Part shown: piece by piece, positions 33,201 to 45,285 of the stretch
How the letters are laid out: each line of letters starts with the position of its first letter
Position numbering within the stretch: position 1 is the stretch's first letter
Source: Notospermus geniculatus
Lineage: Eukaryota > Nemertea > Pilidiophora > Heteronemertea > Lineidae
Assembly (NCBI GenBank): GCA_002633025.1
Contig: NMRB01000126.1
Location: forward strand, 96,765-160,764
Reading direction: 5' to 3'
DNA length: 64,000 nucleotides
Translations under genes and position numbers: made by a program
Notes under the pieces: generated by a model
Told to the model about the DNA's origin: nothing
Database searches by the model: none
The model's input: the letters and a program-made list of their open reading frames with translations, nothing else

Positions 33201-34685
33201 GCTTTGGTTTCCATGGAAACGGGATTTTCTCAAAACGCTCAAGGTACGAGAGTGCCACCTGGCGGATTCTGAAACTCTGTCGTTTGGAGATATCAAAAAT
33301 GCCAAAAAATTGCTGTAAGTTATCCAAAATGTTACGCTTCTTTGAAAATCGGGGTTTTGCGTCTGGACTATGTGGAATGAAAAAGCGACCCTTTGCGAGG
33401 CCCTCTTGGGATGTCAAATAATGATGAATGCTCACTGACCACACCCTTGGCGGATTCGTGGAGTAATAGGGTGGTCTGCTTTTTCAGTGGCGATGAAATT
33501 CTCGAAATCAGATGAAGAAAACTGCAAACTGCACCGAGGCAATTGGTTTCTGACGATGCGCATAATAACACAGGGGCCTAGCACACGTCTGTTAGAAGTC
33601 AATGCATGTAGTGGAAAAGGTCCGGAACGAAATTTGATTGGTTGGTGCCATATTTGGAATATAATAGGAATTCCCTGACACATTAAGCCATGCACATCGA
33701 CATGGTCGAGGCCTACAAAAGGAAACCACAGTATTAACGAGACGTTCGTACAATACAACTATTTGGTTCCTACCAAATATGGCAAACAATGGTTTGAAGA
33801 CAAAGAAGTTAACATAGATATTTTGGGCGAAACGATTTGGTGAAACCTGTGACAGCTATCGGCTATACGACAATGTTTATATGCAGCGGGAATTCCCTTC
33901 TCCATGATAACGTTAATATTGTTCGGCGATCTTATTCGAAGATTCAGTAAATTCAGTAAACTGCATCGACTCTCATGCTTCCGAGCTAAACTGCCGGAAT
34001 TTTGTGCCGAAGGTTGCATTTTTCTCAGCTGAGTATTATAAAATCAAGATAATGTCAACGTCTTGCAATAGATACACTTGTTTAGAACAATTTGAGCCTA
34101 TTGGTAATCTGAAGTTCGACCTGATGACTTAAAAAAATGAGTTTGAAGTGCGATAAATTTACAGTAGAGGCCTCCTGCGCATGCCCAGATTGACTTCTTC
34201 CGGTCGTCAATAATATTCTATTGGCTTTGCTGTGGAGGTAGGCGTTGACTACGCCGAATTGGCTGCGTCACCGTACTATTTTTAGGAGGGCTTTCCCCAT
34301 GTTGTGGCCGTTCTCCGAAAGGTGACGCCTCTATAGCAAATTCCCTTCCTAACAGTCGTGAGCAGGGGGGCTGGCGGGAACCTTTTTCTGTTTTACCCAG
34401 GCGCTCGGCCCCCACTTCACACTTTCAACTTCACGGCCTACACTTTATAGTCCTCCATTATACAACCATGTCTTCCAATGCACTTACATTTTTCTTCTCC
34501 AAAACCCTAAATACGGGACAGTCGATGCCATTGCAGAAATCGGGTTTGGCCCAGGATTGCATTGTGACGACTTCATTTTCTGGATTTCTGCGTCCCAGGA
34601 CATGATCGAGGATTCTTCTCAGATTCCAGGAGTATGATCCGCCCACGAGGGCCAAGAGGAGCACGGCTGCCAGTTGTAGTTTCAT
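30226..34685 (-). CDS. SOUL heme-binding protein (HEBP2-like), secreted, frame breaks
   Basis: Exons: 34488-34685 (signal peptide LAAVLLLALVGGSYS, then FCNGIDCPVFRVLE), 32086-32215 (YELRRYATSGWVS... FNRLYAYITGEND), 30989-31168 (PMTAPVTVRVIPGQGPNC... VFLDESPQVDVYV), and 30226-30402 (FYYTAGYNSPF... NRHNEVWFIKK, stop). This is the full SOUL/HEBP order, about 227 residues. SOUL proteins bind heme or related ligands; this one would be exported. Two frame problems appear: exon 2 ends in phase 1 but exon 3 begins one base short, and exon 4 carries two extra bases (AT) between SPFQLF and NRHNEV. The gene may be a recent pseudogene or the breaks may be sequence errors. An acceptor 8 bases before the Met implies a 5' non-coding exon. 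Exon 2 has a tandem copy at 32889-33018. Confidence 0.8.
30480..30860. repeat. Dispersed repeat R, copy 1
   Basis: It shares CTTGACGCTAGGTG, GCGCGCGCGGAGCGAACAGT, GTTTTCTGCAAATA and ATTTTCAAGATGGCGATCTA with 37290-37560 (partial) and 41765-42120. It lies in the last intron of the SOUL gene. No coding capacity was recognised. Confidence 0.7.
31390..31540. mobile_element. Foldback with ATATGCACCAACGAAGATT ends
   Basis: The left end CATATGCACCAACGAAGATT is mirrored by AATCTTCGTTGGTGCATATA, and inner arms AACTCAGGTTGAGCC / GGCTCTGAAGCTGAGTT also pair imperfectly. It lies in SOUL intron 2. Confidence 0.7.
31590..33140. repeat. Tandem duplication around SOUL exon 2
   Basis: A segment beginning AGTGTGCCTGATAGGTCACT occurs at about 31607 and 32427. 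Each copy ends with ACATACATATAGCCACTTAA (about 32337 and 33139). Each contains one complete 130-bp SOUL exon 2. The copies differ by small indels and a few substitutions. Confidence 0.9.
32889..33018 (-). CDS. Duplicate SOUL exon 2
   Basis: This is a second intact 130-bp exon with the same acceptor (TTCTTGTTGCAG) and donor (CAC|GTAAGT) as 32086-32215. It encodes the same 43 residues except Lys for Asn and Gly for Ala in the segment MF(N/K)RLY(A/G)YITG. Each copy starts in phase 0 and ends in phase 1, so including both would break the frame. If both are used they must be mutually exclusive. Confidence 0.7.
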
Positions 34686-35045
34686 TGTCTTGCCTGCAAT
34701 GTGAAATCATGGTTTTGCTTTTAAAATTCCTGTGAACATTTAATAGTGAGGTTTCGGAAATAGTGAGGTTTCGCAAAATGAATCTGACGAAAGACGAAGT
34801 AAGAAATTCTAAATTCAACTTCACTTCCAGGATTTAATGTATTTCTGGAGATGGTTGGTACCGCAAATGTCCCTGCTGCCTCGTGTTTCGTCAGATTTGC
34901 GGACCCTCACTAATCTGACGAAACATGAAGTACGAAATACGAAATTGGACTTCATTTCCATGACGTAATGTATAATTATTCAGGAGATGGTTTGTATACC
35001 ACACAAATATCGGCTGCTGCAGGAGCGTCTTTTGCATTTGGTGAT

Positions 35046-35648
35046 AGTAGTAGTAGTAGTAGTAGAGTTTATTAACAAATCACACATTTCTACATAATAA
35101 TAGATGTAATGAGGCTATGTCCAGATATGGCATTATTAGCCTCATCAGGAAAAGACAAACAATACAATTCATAATTGGCAGTAAAAGGGTTTGATTACAT
35201 TCCGGTGACAGGTTGGGTACCGATTCATTGCAAATTAAGGTAGGGAAGGATTAGCTCTCATTTTAAAGTAATTCACTACATCAGTTACAAAACTAGACAC
35301 TATTTTAATTATACCTTTATTAGTTTCCCTGGGCAGAGAAGCATGCCCATTTAGTAGAACATCCAACCTGTCATCGGAACGTGTAAGCGAGCTATAAATG
35401 GTGCTAAACAGGGGCAGCTTTCCAAGGTCTGTAAAACCTTGGAGGAATTATAATTCCTCCAAGGTAAAACACACGTTTCTGTAAGGTTGTGTCACAGGGC
35501 AAGTAAAGAAAAGATGCTTAGTAGTCTGAGCTGTATCGCCGCAATCACAGTAAGGATTTATCGTTGAAGTAAAATTGTGAGCATAGAAATGTGCCTTAAA
35601 AACTAAGTCGCATTTAGCTCTATTAAAATTGATCTCCCTATCCCGATA
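35046..35648 (-). mobile_element. 5'-truncated LINE insertion
   Basis: Reverse-strand translation shows INFNRAKCDLVFKAHFYAH and NPYCDCGDTAQTTKHLFFTC, the Cys/His-containing C-terminus of a non-LTR retrotransposon protein. The 3' end is a (TAC)n tail (TAGTAGTAG on plus, 35046-35064). The insertion is flanked by GGTGAT (35040-35045 and 35649-35654). Copy B at about 40085-40092 has the uninterrupted site. Confidence 0.85.
35438..35463. mobile_element. 26-bp perfect palindrome with 7-bp direct flanks
   Basis: The arm CTTGGAGGAATTA is followed directly by its exact inverse. GTAAAAC occurs on both sides (35431-35437 and 35464-35470). It sits inside the LINE fragment, near the end of its open frame. 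The same arm sequence forms the 37-bp palindrome at 42852-42888. Confidence 0.6.
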
Positions 35649-36493
35649 GGTGATCGCAACGACAGAGAAAGAAGAGAGGGAAGAAGAGGGGGGAAGACGA
35701 GGAGACAATTAACTAACAAAGTGAGGAAAGGCAGGAAAGTTAGGAAAATTCACATGAATGGGATTCCTCTCGGCAGTCCAACTCTGGAGAAAAATGTAAG
35801 GGTGGGGTGTTCGGTGCAGCGCGAAGGAACTTCAGAAGAGGGCCATGCCATACGGGAATGAAAAGGACATGACTGAAACTAAAGGGCAGGGGAGAAAAGT
35901 AAATACTTAGGTTCTGTTTAAGAAGAAAATTAGGAAGAAGATGAAATTAAAAGGGAAGGGAAGGGGCGAGGAAAAACGGAAGCAAAGAGCAGCAAGGCAA
36001 CGACGACACACAGCGAGTTCAAAACATCATGTTATCTTGCCGTCTATTTTCATTAGTTTTTTTAAATGATGTAAGTTCTATTTCGTCAGGCAAATGCACT
36101 TTCATAACGACCGACACGAGCGGCAGCGAATTGCCGGTGTGAGAGGAATCCAAGTCCCCTGGAATCAAAGTCCGGTCTTATTGTTCATCCCTCACTGATC
36201 AGCGAGGGATTAGAATATATGGCTGGAGAGACCATGACCATTCGAATATAACCTTACAATAGCGGGCTATTGTGTGGAGGATCTGCATTCCCAGTACGCT
36301 GATTCCTGTCACACCGGCAAATCAGGAAGAAAACAACGCCGTCAGATACCTAGGAATCGCGTCTCAGGGACTTCGGGCCTAAAAATCCAAATTTTTCTGT
36401 ATATCGAGGGCCTCCAGCCCTCCCGGCCAAATACATTTTGGCAGAAACCGCTGTGATGACTGGTGGAGAAGATGCATGGAGAAAATTGTTCTT

Positions 36494-36610
36494 ACCTTGT
36501 GTAGGATTCACGTGTTCCCGTCTTCTTCAAAGAGCTGTTGATGAATGACCAAAAGTTGTCACATCCAGGGTTCTTAACAATAACACGGGCACGGTTCTCG
36601 CCTCGTGAGT
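36494..36610 (-). other. Possible exon, conserved in both block-2 copies
   Basis: A good donor (ACACAAG|GTAAGAAC) ends a stretch open on the minus strand that reads KNPGCDNFWSFINSSLKKTG before it. The block B copy (about 40923-41030) keeps the frame and donor, with Trp to Arg and Val to Phe changes. It could be a 5' exon of the SOUL gene or an exon of an unrecognised gene. No family was recognised. Confidence 0.3.
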
Positions 36611-37655
36611 CATGTGAGTGTTACACAAGATCTTCTACCGTAAACAGGAATTAGGTTACGCAAAGTCTTGGCCTATTCAAAACAATCATAACCCTTTCAG
36701 CTAAACAGATAAAGCCACCTTTCATGGTCAAATCTTTTGATTGATATTTCTGAATATGCTTACAAAATGCGTTGATGTGGATCGTTGCATTATGCCAAAG
36801 GTCTAAATTTGGGCTGCCAAAACATCGTACGAAAAGGTGACCGCGTGACAAATTATAAGTATGCATATGGTAGGCCTACGTCTTGTAGTGTCTGAGAGGT
36901 CAGAGGTCAATATGCAGGTTGGGTTCATTCTCCCCAAGGCTTCCCTCCTTGATAAACCTGATATGGGTTGTGCACCTGACTATTTCAAGAGAGGTGGAAG
37001 GGGCATTAGATTCTATCACATCCGGCCTGTGACCTCTGCGATTAATTTACACAATATACTGGCGACAAGGATCGAAGTGCACGATAAAGGTTATGCAAAT
37101 ATTTTGCTAAGAAAAGTCACCGCGTTCACGTAACATACCTGACCTATATCTGAATTTCCAAACATTGGATGAACAATTTGATCGTGTAGGCCTACAGCGG
37201 GCATTAGACCTTCATCCCTGGGATGTTGGTCCCTGTCATGCTCAATGAGCACCTGAATGCGAGTTTCCAAATGAAATGGTGTATAAAGGTGTATAAAGGT
37301 ATAGAGTGATACAAACATCGGTGGAGTTTCGTTTTCGACAAGATCAATACTGTTTTCTGCAAATAACCATTTTGAAAAAGAAGTTCGCGCTTCGCGTCAC
37401 CTGATAGACCAGCCCACCGACGATGACGTCAAGATTTTCAAGATGGCGATCTAGCGTCAGTGGCAGTGTTAAAATTTGCGTCCAAGTATCAAAAAATTTC
37501 AACGCTGCGTGGAATTTTCGTCCAAGTATCAAAAAATTTCACAACGCTGCGTGGAGTATGAAAACATCCTGGAGCCCCACGTTTACCTACTGGCTACGTC
37601 ATAAGACCACATAAGCGTAGTCGGAAGGCGTGTCAAGATGGATGATCAGCCTAGG

Positions 37656-39007
37656 TCACGTGCCAGGAATTGACCAATCAGCGCGGGGTTACATGGTAAA
37701 AGTAGATCTTTAAAAACCCAGTTTTCTCCATTTATCATAGATAATATCGAGTAAAAGGCACTTAAATATTCTGTTTGACACAGAAATAATTAGGAGAAAA
37801 ATAATTTTCAACTTTTGGGAAAGTTTGATAGTGATGGTATCATAAGCCTGTTTTCCAGTGGGCTAAGTGTATTACTACGCCGATATGGAGTGGCTGCATT
37901 GAAATATCGTGCGAAATTACCCCTCATATTTTCAGCACCCCCAAACCCTGAAATTATCATGGTCAACCCACAACGAAAACTTTACGGTTTGAAGCATTAG
38001 GCTAGGGGTACGTTGTGTCCGAACGGTTCCTTCCAACGAAACTCTGGGACAAATCTACGAGCACAGGCATCTCGCCATTTCTAATGGTAAATGCATTGGC
38101 CACGAATTACAGGTACGTGACCTATTAGCCAGACCAGGAATTCCGCTCCATCCATGATTCAACCGTACTAAAAGCAGGAAGATGTGTCCTGATATTGATC
38201 ATACTTAGTTAAATTATGGAAGAAGTATCTTTTCACTGTTCTTCACTGAAATAACCGTGTGAAACCGGTTGAAACCGGTTAAAACCACGGTTCCCTCTGG
38301 TTAGCTCCCAAATAGGATGTTCCTCTCTTGTTGCAATGATGTCTGATCAACTTCTGACTCTTCTTATGGCTAGGCCTACTGTGAATGACTGGCACTGTAT
38401 ACANGTCACCGCAGACAAACCCCTGAGAGCATTCGCCACATTTGCTGGGTTAGCAGGCGCCGAAGGAAAGGCGCCCAATCAGCGAACGCCTTTCTGAGTC
38501 ACCTTAAGATGACATGCATTACACGTAGATTGTCTCGTAGTGTCACGCACAACACAGTGCTGAAGTACCTCAGCTTCCCCACCTCACCCTAACTAGAGAT
38601 CAGTTACACGTATACATGTATAACGGCCCTTGTAATATTCACAGCCAAGCAGCTGACATTGGCTACGCTGACCCATGCGGGTCATTAACCTACATACACC
38701 GCTGGATTCAACCTTAGTTGAGTTCAGCCTATCCTACATTCATCGCACAGAATGTATATCATTCTCAGGCCACACGTCGCCAAACAGATACGCCGAGGGA
38801 GTAATTTCATGTTGACCTGCTTTGTCAGCTTTGTTCAAACCTGCGTAGTTCATGTGTATCAATCATCGGCCTTCTTGGGATGAGATGGTGGGGATGAACA
38901 TTTGCTGGAATGGCTTTGATACTCCACCGATTCAGGCGTATTCTCTCAGGGGTTTGTGTGCGGTGACGAAGGTAGCGAGCACTAAGAACGCCTGATATTC
39001 TCAGGAT
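37656..39007. other. No supported gene
   Basis: I see unique sequence with only short open frames, a duplicated GAAACCGGTT word near 38263-38280, and one N (38404). It separates the two copies of block 2. Confidence 0.4.
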
Positions 39008-39519
39008 GATGGAAACGGGATTTTCTCAAAACGCTAAAGGTACGAGAGTGCCACCCGGCGGATTCTGAAACTCTGTCGTTTGGAGATATCAAAAATGCCA
39101 AAAATTGCTGTAAGTTATCCAAAATGTCAAGCTTCTTTGAAAATCGGGGTTTTGCGTCTGGACTATGTGGAATGATAGCAAAAAGCGACCCTTTGCGAGG
39201 CCCTCTTGGGATGTCAAATAATGATGAATGCTCACTGACCACACCCTTGGCGGATTCGTGGAGTAATAGGGTGGTCTGCTTTTTCAGTGGCGATGAAATT
39301 CTCGAAATCAGATGAAGAAAACTGCAAACTGCACCGAGGCAATTGGTTTCTGACGATGCGCATAATAACACAGGGGGCCTAGCAGGGGGGGGGGGGCTGG
39401 CGGGAACCTTTTTCTGTTTTACCCAGGCGCTCGGCCCCCACTTCACACTTTCAACTTAGTTCACGGCCTACACTTTATAGTCACCTCCATTATACAACCA
39501 TGTCTTCCAATGCACTTAC

Positions 39520-39717
39520 ATTTTTCTTCTCCAAAACCCTAAATACGGGACAGTCGATGCCATTGCAGAAATCGGGTTTGGCCCAGGATTGCATTGTGAC
39601 GACTTCATTTTCTGGATTTCTGCGTCCCAGGACATGATCGAGGATTCTTCTCAGATTCCAGGAGTATGATCCGCCCACGAGGGCCAGGAGGAGCACGGCT
39701 GCCAGTTGTAGTTTCAT
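39520..39717 (-). pseudogene. Isolated second copy of SOUL exon 1
   Basis: It encodes the same 66 residues as 34488-34685 (signal peptide and NGIDCPVFRVLEKKN) with the same donor and upstream acceptor. No following SOUL exons lie between here and 37.7 kb, so on its own it is a gene fragment. It could act as an alternative first exon only if transcription ran through block A. It may equally be the other haplotype's exon. Confidence 0.6.
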
Positions 39718-41764
39718 TGTCTTGCCTGCAATGTGAAATCATGGTTTTGCTTTTAAAATTCCTGTGAACATTTAATAGTGGGGTTTCGGAAATAGTGAGG
39801 TTTCGCAAAATGAACCTGACGAAAGACGAAGTAAGAAATTCGAAATTCAACTTCATTTCCAGGACTTAATGTATTTCTGGAGATGGTTGGTACCGCAAAT
39901 GTCCCTGCTGCCTCGTGTTTCGTCAGATTTGCGGAACCTCGCTAATCTGACGAAACATGAAGTACGAAATACGAAATTGGACTTCATTTCCATGACGTAC
40001 ATGTAATGTATAATTATTCAGGAGATGGTTTATTAAATTTGTACCACACAAATATCGGCTGCTGCAGGAGCGTCTTTTGCATTTGGTGATCGCAACGACA
40101 GAGAAAGAAGAGAGGGAAGAAGAGGGGGGAAGACGAGGAGACAATTAACTAACAAAGTGAGGAAAGGCACGAAGGTTAGGAAAATTCACATGAATGGGAT
40201 TCCTCTCGGCAGTCCACCTGGAGAAAAATGTAAGGGCGGGGTGTTCGGTGCAGCTCGAAGGAACTTCAGAAGAGGCCCATGCCATACGGGAATGAAAAGG
40301 ACATGAATGAAACTAAAGGGCAGGGGAGAAAAGTAATAGGTTCTGTTTAAGAAGAAAGAAATTGGAAAGAAAATGAAATGGAAGGGAAGGGAAGGGGCGA
40401 GGGAAAACAGAAGCAAAGAGCAGCAAAAGTCAACGACAACACACAGTGTGTTCAAAACATCCTGTTATCTTGCAGTCTATTTTCATCAGTTTTTTTCTTT
40501 TTTTAAATGATTTAAGTTCTATTTTGTCAGGCAAATGCATTTTCATAACGACCGACACGAGCGGCAGCGAATTGCCGGTGTGAGAGGAATCCAAGTCCCC
40601 TGGAATCAAAGTCCGGTCTTATTGTTCATCCCTCACTGATCAGTGAGGGATTAGAATATATGGCTAGAGAGACCATGACCATTCGAATACATGTATAACC
40701 TTACAATAGCGGGCTATTGTTTGACGGATCTGCATTCCCAGGCTGATTCCTGTCACACCGGCAAATCAGGAAGAAAACAACGCCGTCAGATACCTAGGAA
40801 TCGCGTCTCAGGGACTTCGGGCCTAAAAATCCAAATTTTTCTGTAGAGCGAGGGCCTCCAGCCCTCCCGGCCAAATACTTTTTGGCAGAAACCGCTGTGA
40901 TGCATGGAGAAAATTGTTCTTACCTTGTGTAGGATTCACGTGTTCCCGTCTTCTTCAAAGAGCTGTTGATGAATGACCTAAAGTTGTCACATCCAGGGTT
41001 CTTAATAATAAAACGGGCACGGTTCTCGCCTCGTGAGTGTTATACAAGATCTTCTATCGTAAACAGGAATTAGGTTACGCAAAGCCTTGGCCGATTCAAA
41101 ACAATAATAATCCTTTCAGCTAAGAGATAAAGCCCACTTTTCACGGTCAAATCTTTTGTTTGATATTTCTGAATATGCTTACAAAATGCGTTGATGTGGA
41201 TCGTTGCATTATGCCAAAGGTCTAAATTTGGGCTGCCAAAACATCGTACGAAAAGGTGACCGCGTGACAAATTATAAGTTTGCATATGGTAGGCCTACGT
41301 CTTGTAGTGTCTGAGAGGTCAGAGGTCAATATGCAGGTTGGGTTCATTCTCCCCAAGGCTTCCCTCCTTGATAAACCTGATATGGGTTGTGCCTCTGACT
41401 ATTTCAAGAGAGGTGGAAGGGGCATTAGATTCTATATCACATCGGGCCTGTGACCTCTGCGATTACATGTAATTTACACATTATATTATACTGGCCACAA
41501 GGATCGAAGTGCACGATAAAGGTTATGCAAATATTTTGCTAAGAAAAGTCACCACGTTCACGTAACATACCTATACCTAATCTGAATTTCCAAACATTGG
41601 ATGAACAATTTGATCGTGTACAGCGGGCATTAGGCCTTCATCCCTGCGATGTTGGTCCCTGTCATGCTCAATGAGCACCTGAATGCGAGTTTCCAAAAAA
41701 TCATATGAAAAATTATACCGTGAATACTATAAAGAGCATTTACTTGCTACATGATAAACATCCT

Positions 41765-42120
41765 CAAACTTGACGCTAGGTGCAGGCGATATCTGAGAAT
41801 ATCACCACTAGTATCGGCGCTAGGTTTCCATCTTCAAAAGTAGTGCGCGCGCGGAGCGAACAGTAGAAATTCTTCTATTTGTAAAGCGGTTACTCATCAC
41901 GTCGTTTTCTACGCTTAAAATATAGATCGTTGAAGATAGGTGTAGGTATAGAGTGATAGAAACATCGGTGGAGTTTCGTTTTCGACAAGATAAATACTGT
42001 TTTCTGCAAATATACCATTTTGAAAAAGAAGTTCGCGTCACGTGATAGACCAGATGGCGATCTAGCGTCAATGGCAGTTAAAATTTTCGTCCAAGTATCA
42101 AAAAATTTCAACGCTGCGTA
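41765..42120. repeat. Dispersed repeat R, copy 3
   Basis: It has the same landmarks as 30480-30860: GACGCTAGGTG, GCGCGCGCGGAGCGAACAGT and AGATGGCGATCTAGCGTC. A partial copy is at 37290-37560. Confidence 0.7.
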
Positions 42121-42794
42121 GAGNGTGAAATAGGGGGGCTTATTTGACCCAGCGCGGGTCCCGCCGATGCGGCTCGAAAAACACCCCTTTACCCGCAATT
42201 TTTGGTACACTGATGTGCAACACATTTTATGGGGAGTGATCCCCCCGGGCATAAGACTACATAAGCGTAGTCGGAAGGCGTGTCAAGATGGATGATCAGC
42301 CTAGTGGTGCATTTCAGATAGATCGTTCGATGACTTCCCTCCAGATGGCGTGCAGGTAAGAAGTTGCACAGCCACACCCGTCTGATGACGAGTTGGAATA
42401 AAGTGGCACCTTCAAAGAAGGATCTGCCAAATGCACGTTACATCACATAGGCCTACACCTTCGGTGTTGATCAACGTTTTAGATTTATACGATAGGTGGA
42501 GCCTTCGGACGAGTGGCGTAACCTAGCGGCGATGTGTGGAGAACGGCTATAACATGTATTCTGAGCCAATGACAGCGTTGCATTCGTTTGTTTGAAACCA
42601 CGCGATTGTCCAATCACAGCGCTTTGCCTATTGACGTCAATGAGGATTTTCCAATGAATTCCAATGTGGCAGATTTCAGTTTTACATATTCTCATCTTCG
42701 ACAAAATTGGATTTGGCAATGAAGGATTAAAACTTTTTACGAGTCCGCCCGCCTTTTTTATGCGACGGGCAAGTCGAAAAAGGCCCGTTTCCAT

Positions 42795-42922
42795 TAATAG
42801 GGAGGTTTCGCAAGCGCCCGGTTAGGCCACACGACGACGTGTGGGTATACCCTTGGAGGAATTATACTGACAGTATAATTCCTCCAAGGTATACCCAAAC
42901 AATAGGTAAACCTCCCTATTAC
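42795..42922. mobile_element. Foldback with TAATAGGGAGGTTT ends
   Basis: The left end TAATAGGGAGGTTTCGC pairs with the right end AAACCTCCCTATTA. The interior shares GCAAGCGCCCGGTTAGGCCA with the element at 52706-52825. Its middle is interrupted by the 37-bp palindrome at 42852-42888. Confidence 0.65.
42852..42888. mobile_element. 37-bp perfect palindrome with 7-bp direct flanks
   Basis: The 18-base arm CTTGGAGGAATTATACTG, one central A, then the exact inverse. GTATACC flanks both sides (42845-42851 and 42889-42895). The related foldback at 52706-52825 has a single GTATACC at the equivalent place (after TTTAG), that is, the empty form. Confidence 0.65.
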
Positions 42923-43140
42923 AGCTGTTTCCACTGCGGTTTGCGGTGAGCGGTGCCTCGTCTTCCACTACTACAGCGGTTCCTTCCGCGGTTGCGGTGA
43001 GCGGTTCGTACGTGTTTCACAGGCATTGAGATTATTAACACGCCAAATATTTGGCTCAGCCAACGAAGAGACACAAACCATGTGAAAAACCGCACTCACC
43101 GCAAAACGCGGCGGAAATCGCTACAGGCTTTCAAACCGTG
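42923..43140. repeat. Imperfect foldback with CAGCTGTTTCCACTGCGG
   Basis: GCGGTTTGCGGTGAGCGG and GCGGTTGCGGTGAGCGG on the left are mirrored by AAAAACCGCACTCACCGCAA on the right. Probably a degenerate DNA-transposon remnant. Confidence 0.4.
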
Positions 43141-45270
43141 TCCGGGCAGCTGAAAAATCAAACCGCTCCTATTAAATCTACAAATGAAATCAGAGGCGGG
43201 GCCCATGTGTCAGAAACTTCGATTCCCCGAAAATCCATTTGAGGCATGCACTATCATCGTAGGCAGGGGTATCTTCACGTTGCTTTACATGAACTAGGCA
43301 CTAAAATCAATAGATACGCGGTGCTGGGTCAACAAATCCTCAAAAGTGGAAAAGTTACGAAGGCATCATGATCACTTTCAATATTGGTACAGCGGCCGGC
43401 GTCAGAGGAGGAATTTGAAGGCCTTTCTGAACACTGAAGACACATTCTTATCGAGAGATTTTGTTATTTCAATTTGATTAGCTTGAAACCGTGTCATTGG
43501 ACTGATTTGATGACTTACAGATGTTTCTATTGTTGTGAGCGGGCGTGGTTTAAAAGCAAAGAGAGACGCAACTTTTCAAATTGATGTAGTAGTACACTCA
43601 CGCACGCTGAACGGACGACACGGAATACAATAAACTCAAACCGGTAAGTGTCCCGTTTGAATATAATGTTCCACGTACAATGTATGTTTAGCGTCCACGT
43701 TTTGGCACGTACGGTTCTACCATATCTAGGTACATCCGTATCTCTGAAGTGCTGCACGCCAAAACAGCCGCCCTGTTTTTTACATGCTTGTACATTGGCA
43801 TAGATGAATCCGCATATTTTGAGATGCATTTTTGAATGCTGTAATAGTAACTCCGTTCAGCAGTTTTGCACTCTAAAAATCGTTTTTATTTGACTTTGTA
43901 AAATCATTAAAAAAGGTAATTATTCCGTTGTTTGTCTTTCCTGAAAAGTTGGCAAAAGTAACTTGTTTTTTGCATTCAGATTCCTTCATACTGATAATAA
44001 CTTTTATATGTGCGTGCGTGCGCGTGTTTATTTCGTAATCGGCTTTTACAAGAAGAACGATTACAGCTAAAGGGATGCAGTAAAAATGGTGCTGGTACAG
44101 TGCACATCACGTACAGAATTTACAGAATTACAAGCAAGAGGGGCGTATGTGTTGTCAACTTTACGCACGACGTTTAAGTTAAAATTCCGCGTTGCTTTTA
44201 AATAGATGTTTTATTTGCAAGATCCATGCCTTCAAATCACTTCCTCAAACGAGAACAAAGTCTCCTGGATCGTGTTTTTAGTGTAAGCAATTATTCATCA
44301 CTCAGGGATGAACTTTCGGTACAAAAGACAATCAAGTGCCACTATTTTGCCGCCAAGTAGTTGCAAATGTTCTAGAAGTGAGCTCTGAAAACAGACACTT
44401 GTTGACATAAACCAGTTCACTTCGTGTCATGGCCTTGTAATACCATCTCCTACTGCAGGGGTTTTTACCTCGCTCCTCTTCATCCACTAACACTTTGTGT
44501 GCGAGTGTATGAAAGGAGCGAGACCAAACCCTGCTGTGGGAGGATGTGTAATACTCGCTTTTCACAGGTCTGGTAACCTCCTCCGACTACAGCGCGCAGG
44601 TTGGTAGGATAAGGTGGTCACCAACACTGTTAAAAATATCTGTAATAATTTACAGCATAATTTTCACTGCATGGTTGCTGTAAAAATTCATTTTACTGCG
44701 TTTTTTTACTGGAAATTAACTGCAAGATTACAGTTTCTCAGTTTTAAAGACAGCATTTTTGTACAATTTATACCATTTTGCTGTCAAAATACAGAAAAGT
44801 GCTGTGTTACACTGCTGCCAGCATTTGCTCTAAAAATTTTGCTGTAACAGTGAACATGACTCGAACTTTTATCAAAGAGGTTAAAAAAGGCCTTGACTTC
44901 AGCAGTTTTGATGCCAATTACAGCGCGATTATGCTGAACGAAAAGTAGAAATGGGTACGATTTGTGCATTTCACACCATGCCAAACATGAATTATTGACA
45001 GATCTGACACTGCTCTCCTCTCCAGATCCTGTAGGTTGTGGCATTGTCGGACCAAATCAATAATTCATTTTAAAGCGTACCTTTTGAAAGTTACACCCAA
45101 AAATGATGCTTCTCTCGCAGTCTAATAAATATTCTAATATTAATGCAAATTTTCAGATCTGCAAACGGCATGCATTTAATGGAAGAGTCTGTCGGTATTT
45201 ATTGATTCCATGCACTTGTTTTGGTACCGTTCCCAGTAAATAATTCGTGGGTAACCGGGTCGTTAATTTT
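43141..45270. other. No supported gene; one MITE-like repeat
   Basis: Apart from a MITE-like A/T-rich repeat at about 44616-44862 (ends CACTGTTAAAAAT and TTTTTGCTGTAACAGTG-like) I see only short open frames. It may contain the 5' exon and promoter of the CD20-like gene that follows, but no TATA box or clear exon was recognised. Confidence 0.4.
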
Positions 45271-45285
45271 GCAGGTCTCTGGGAC

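Larger units (their letters stand above)
33213..37655. repeat. Duplicated block 2, copy A
   Basis: It is nearly identical to 39008-42303 apart from indels. It has extra sequence at about 33588-34360 and a LINE insertion at 35046-35648, both absent in copy B. It contains SOUL exon 1. Confidence 0.85.
39008..42303. repeat. Duplicated block 2, copy B
   Basis: This is the partner of 33213-37655. It lacks the 35046 LINE and about 0.8 kb before SOUL exon 1. It includes a local insertion around 42124-42255 not found in copy A. Confidence 0.85.
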
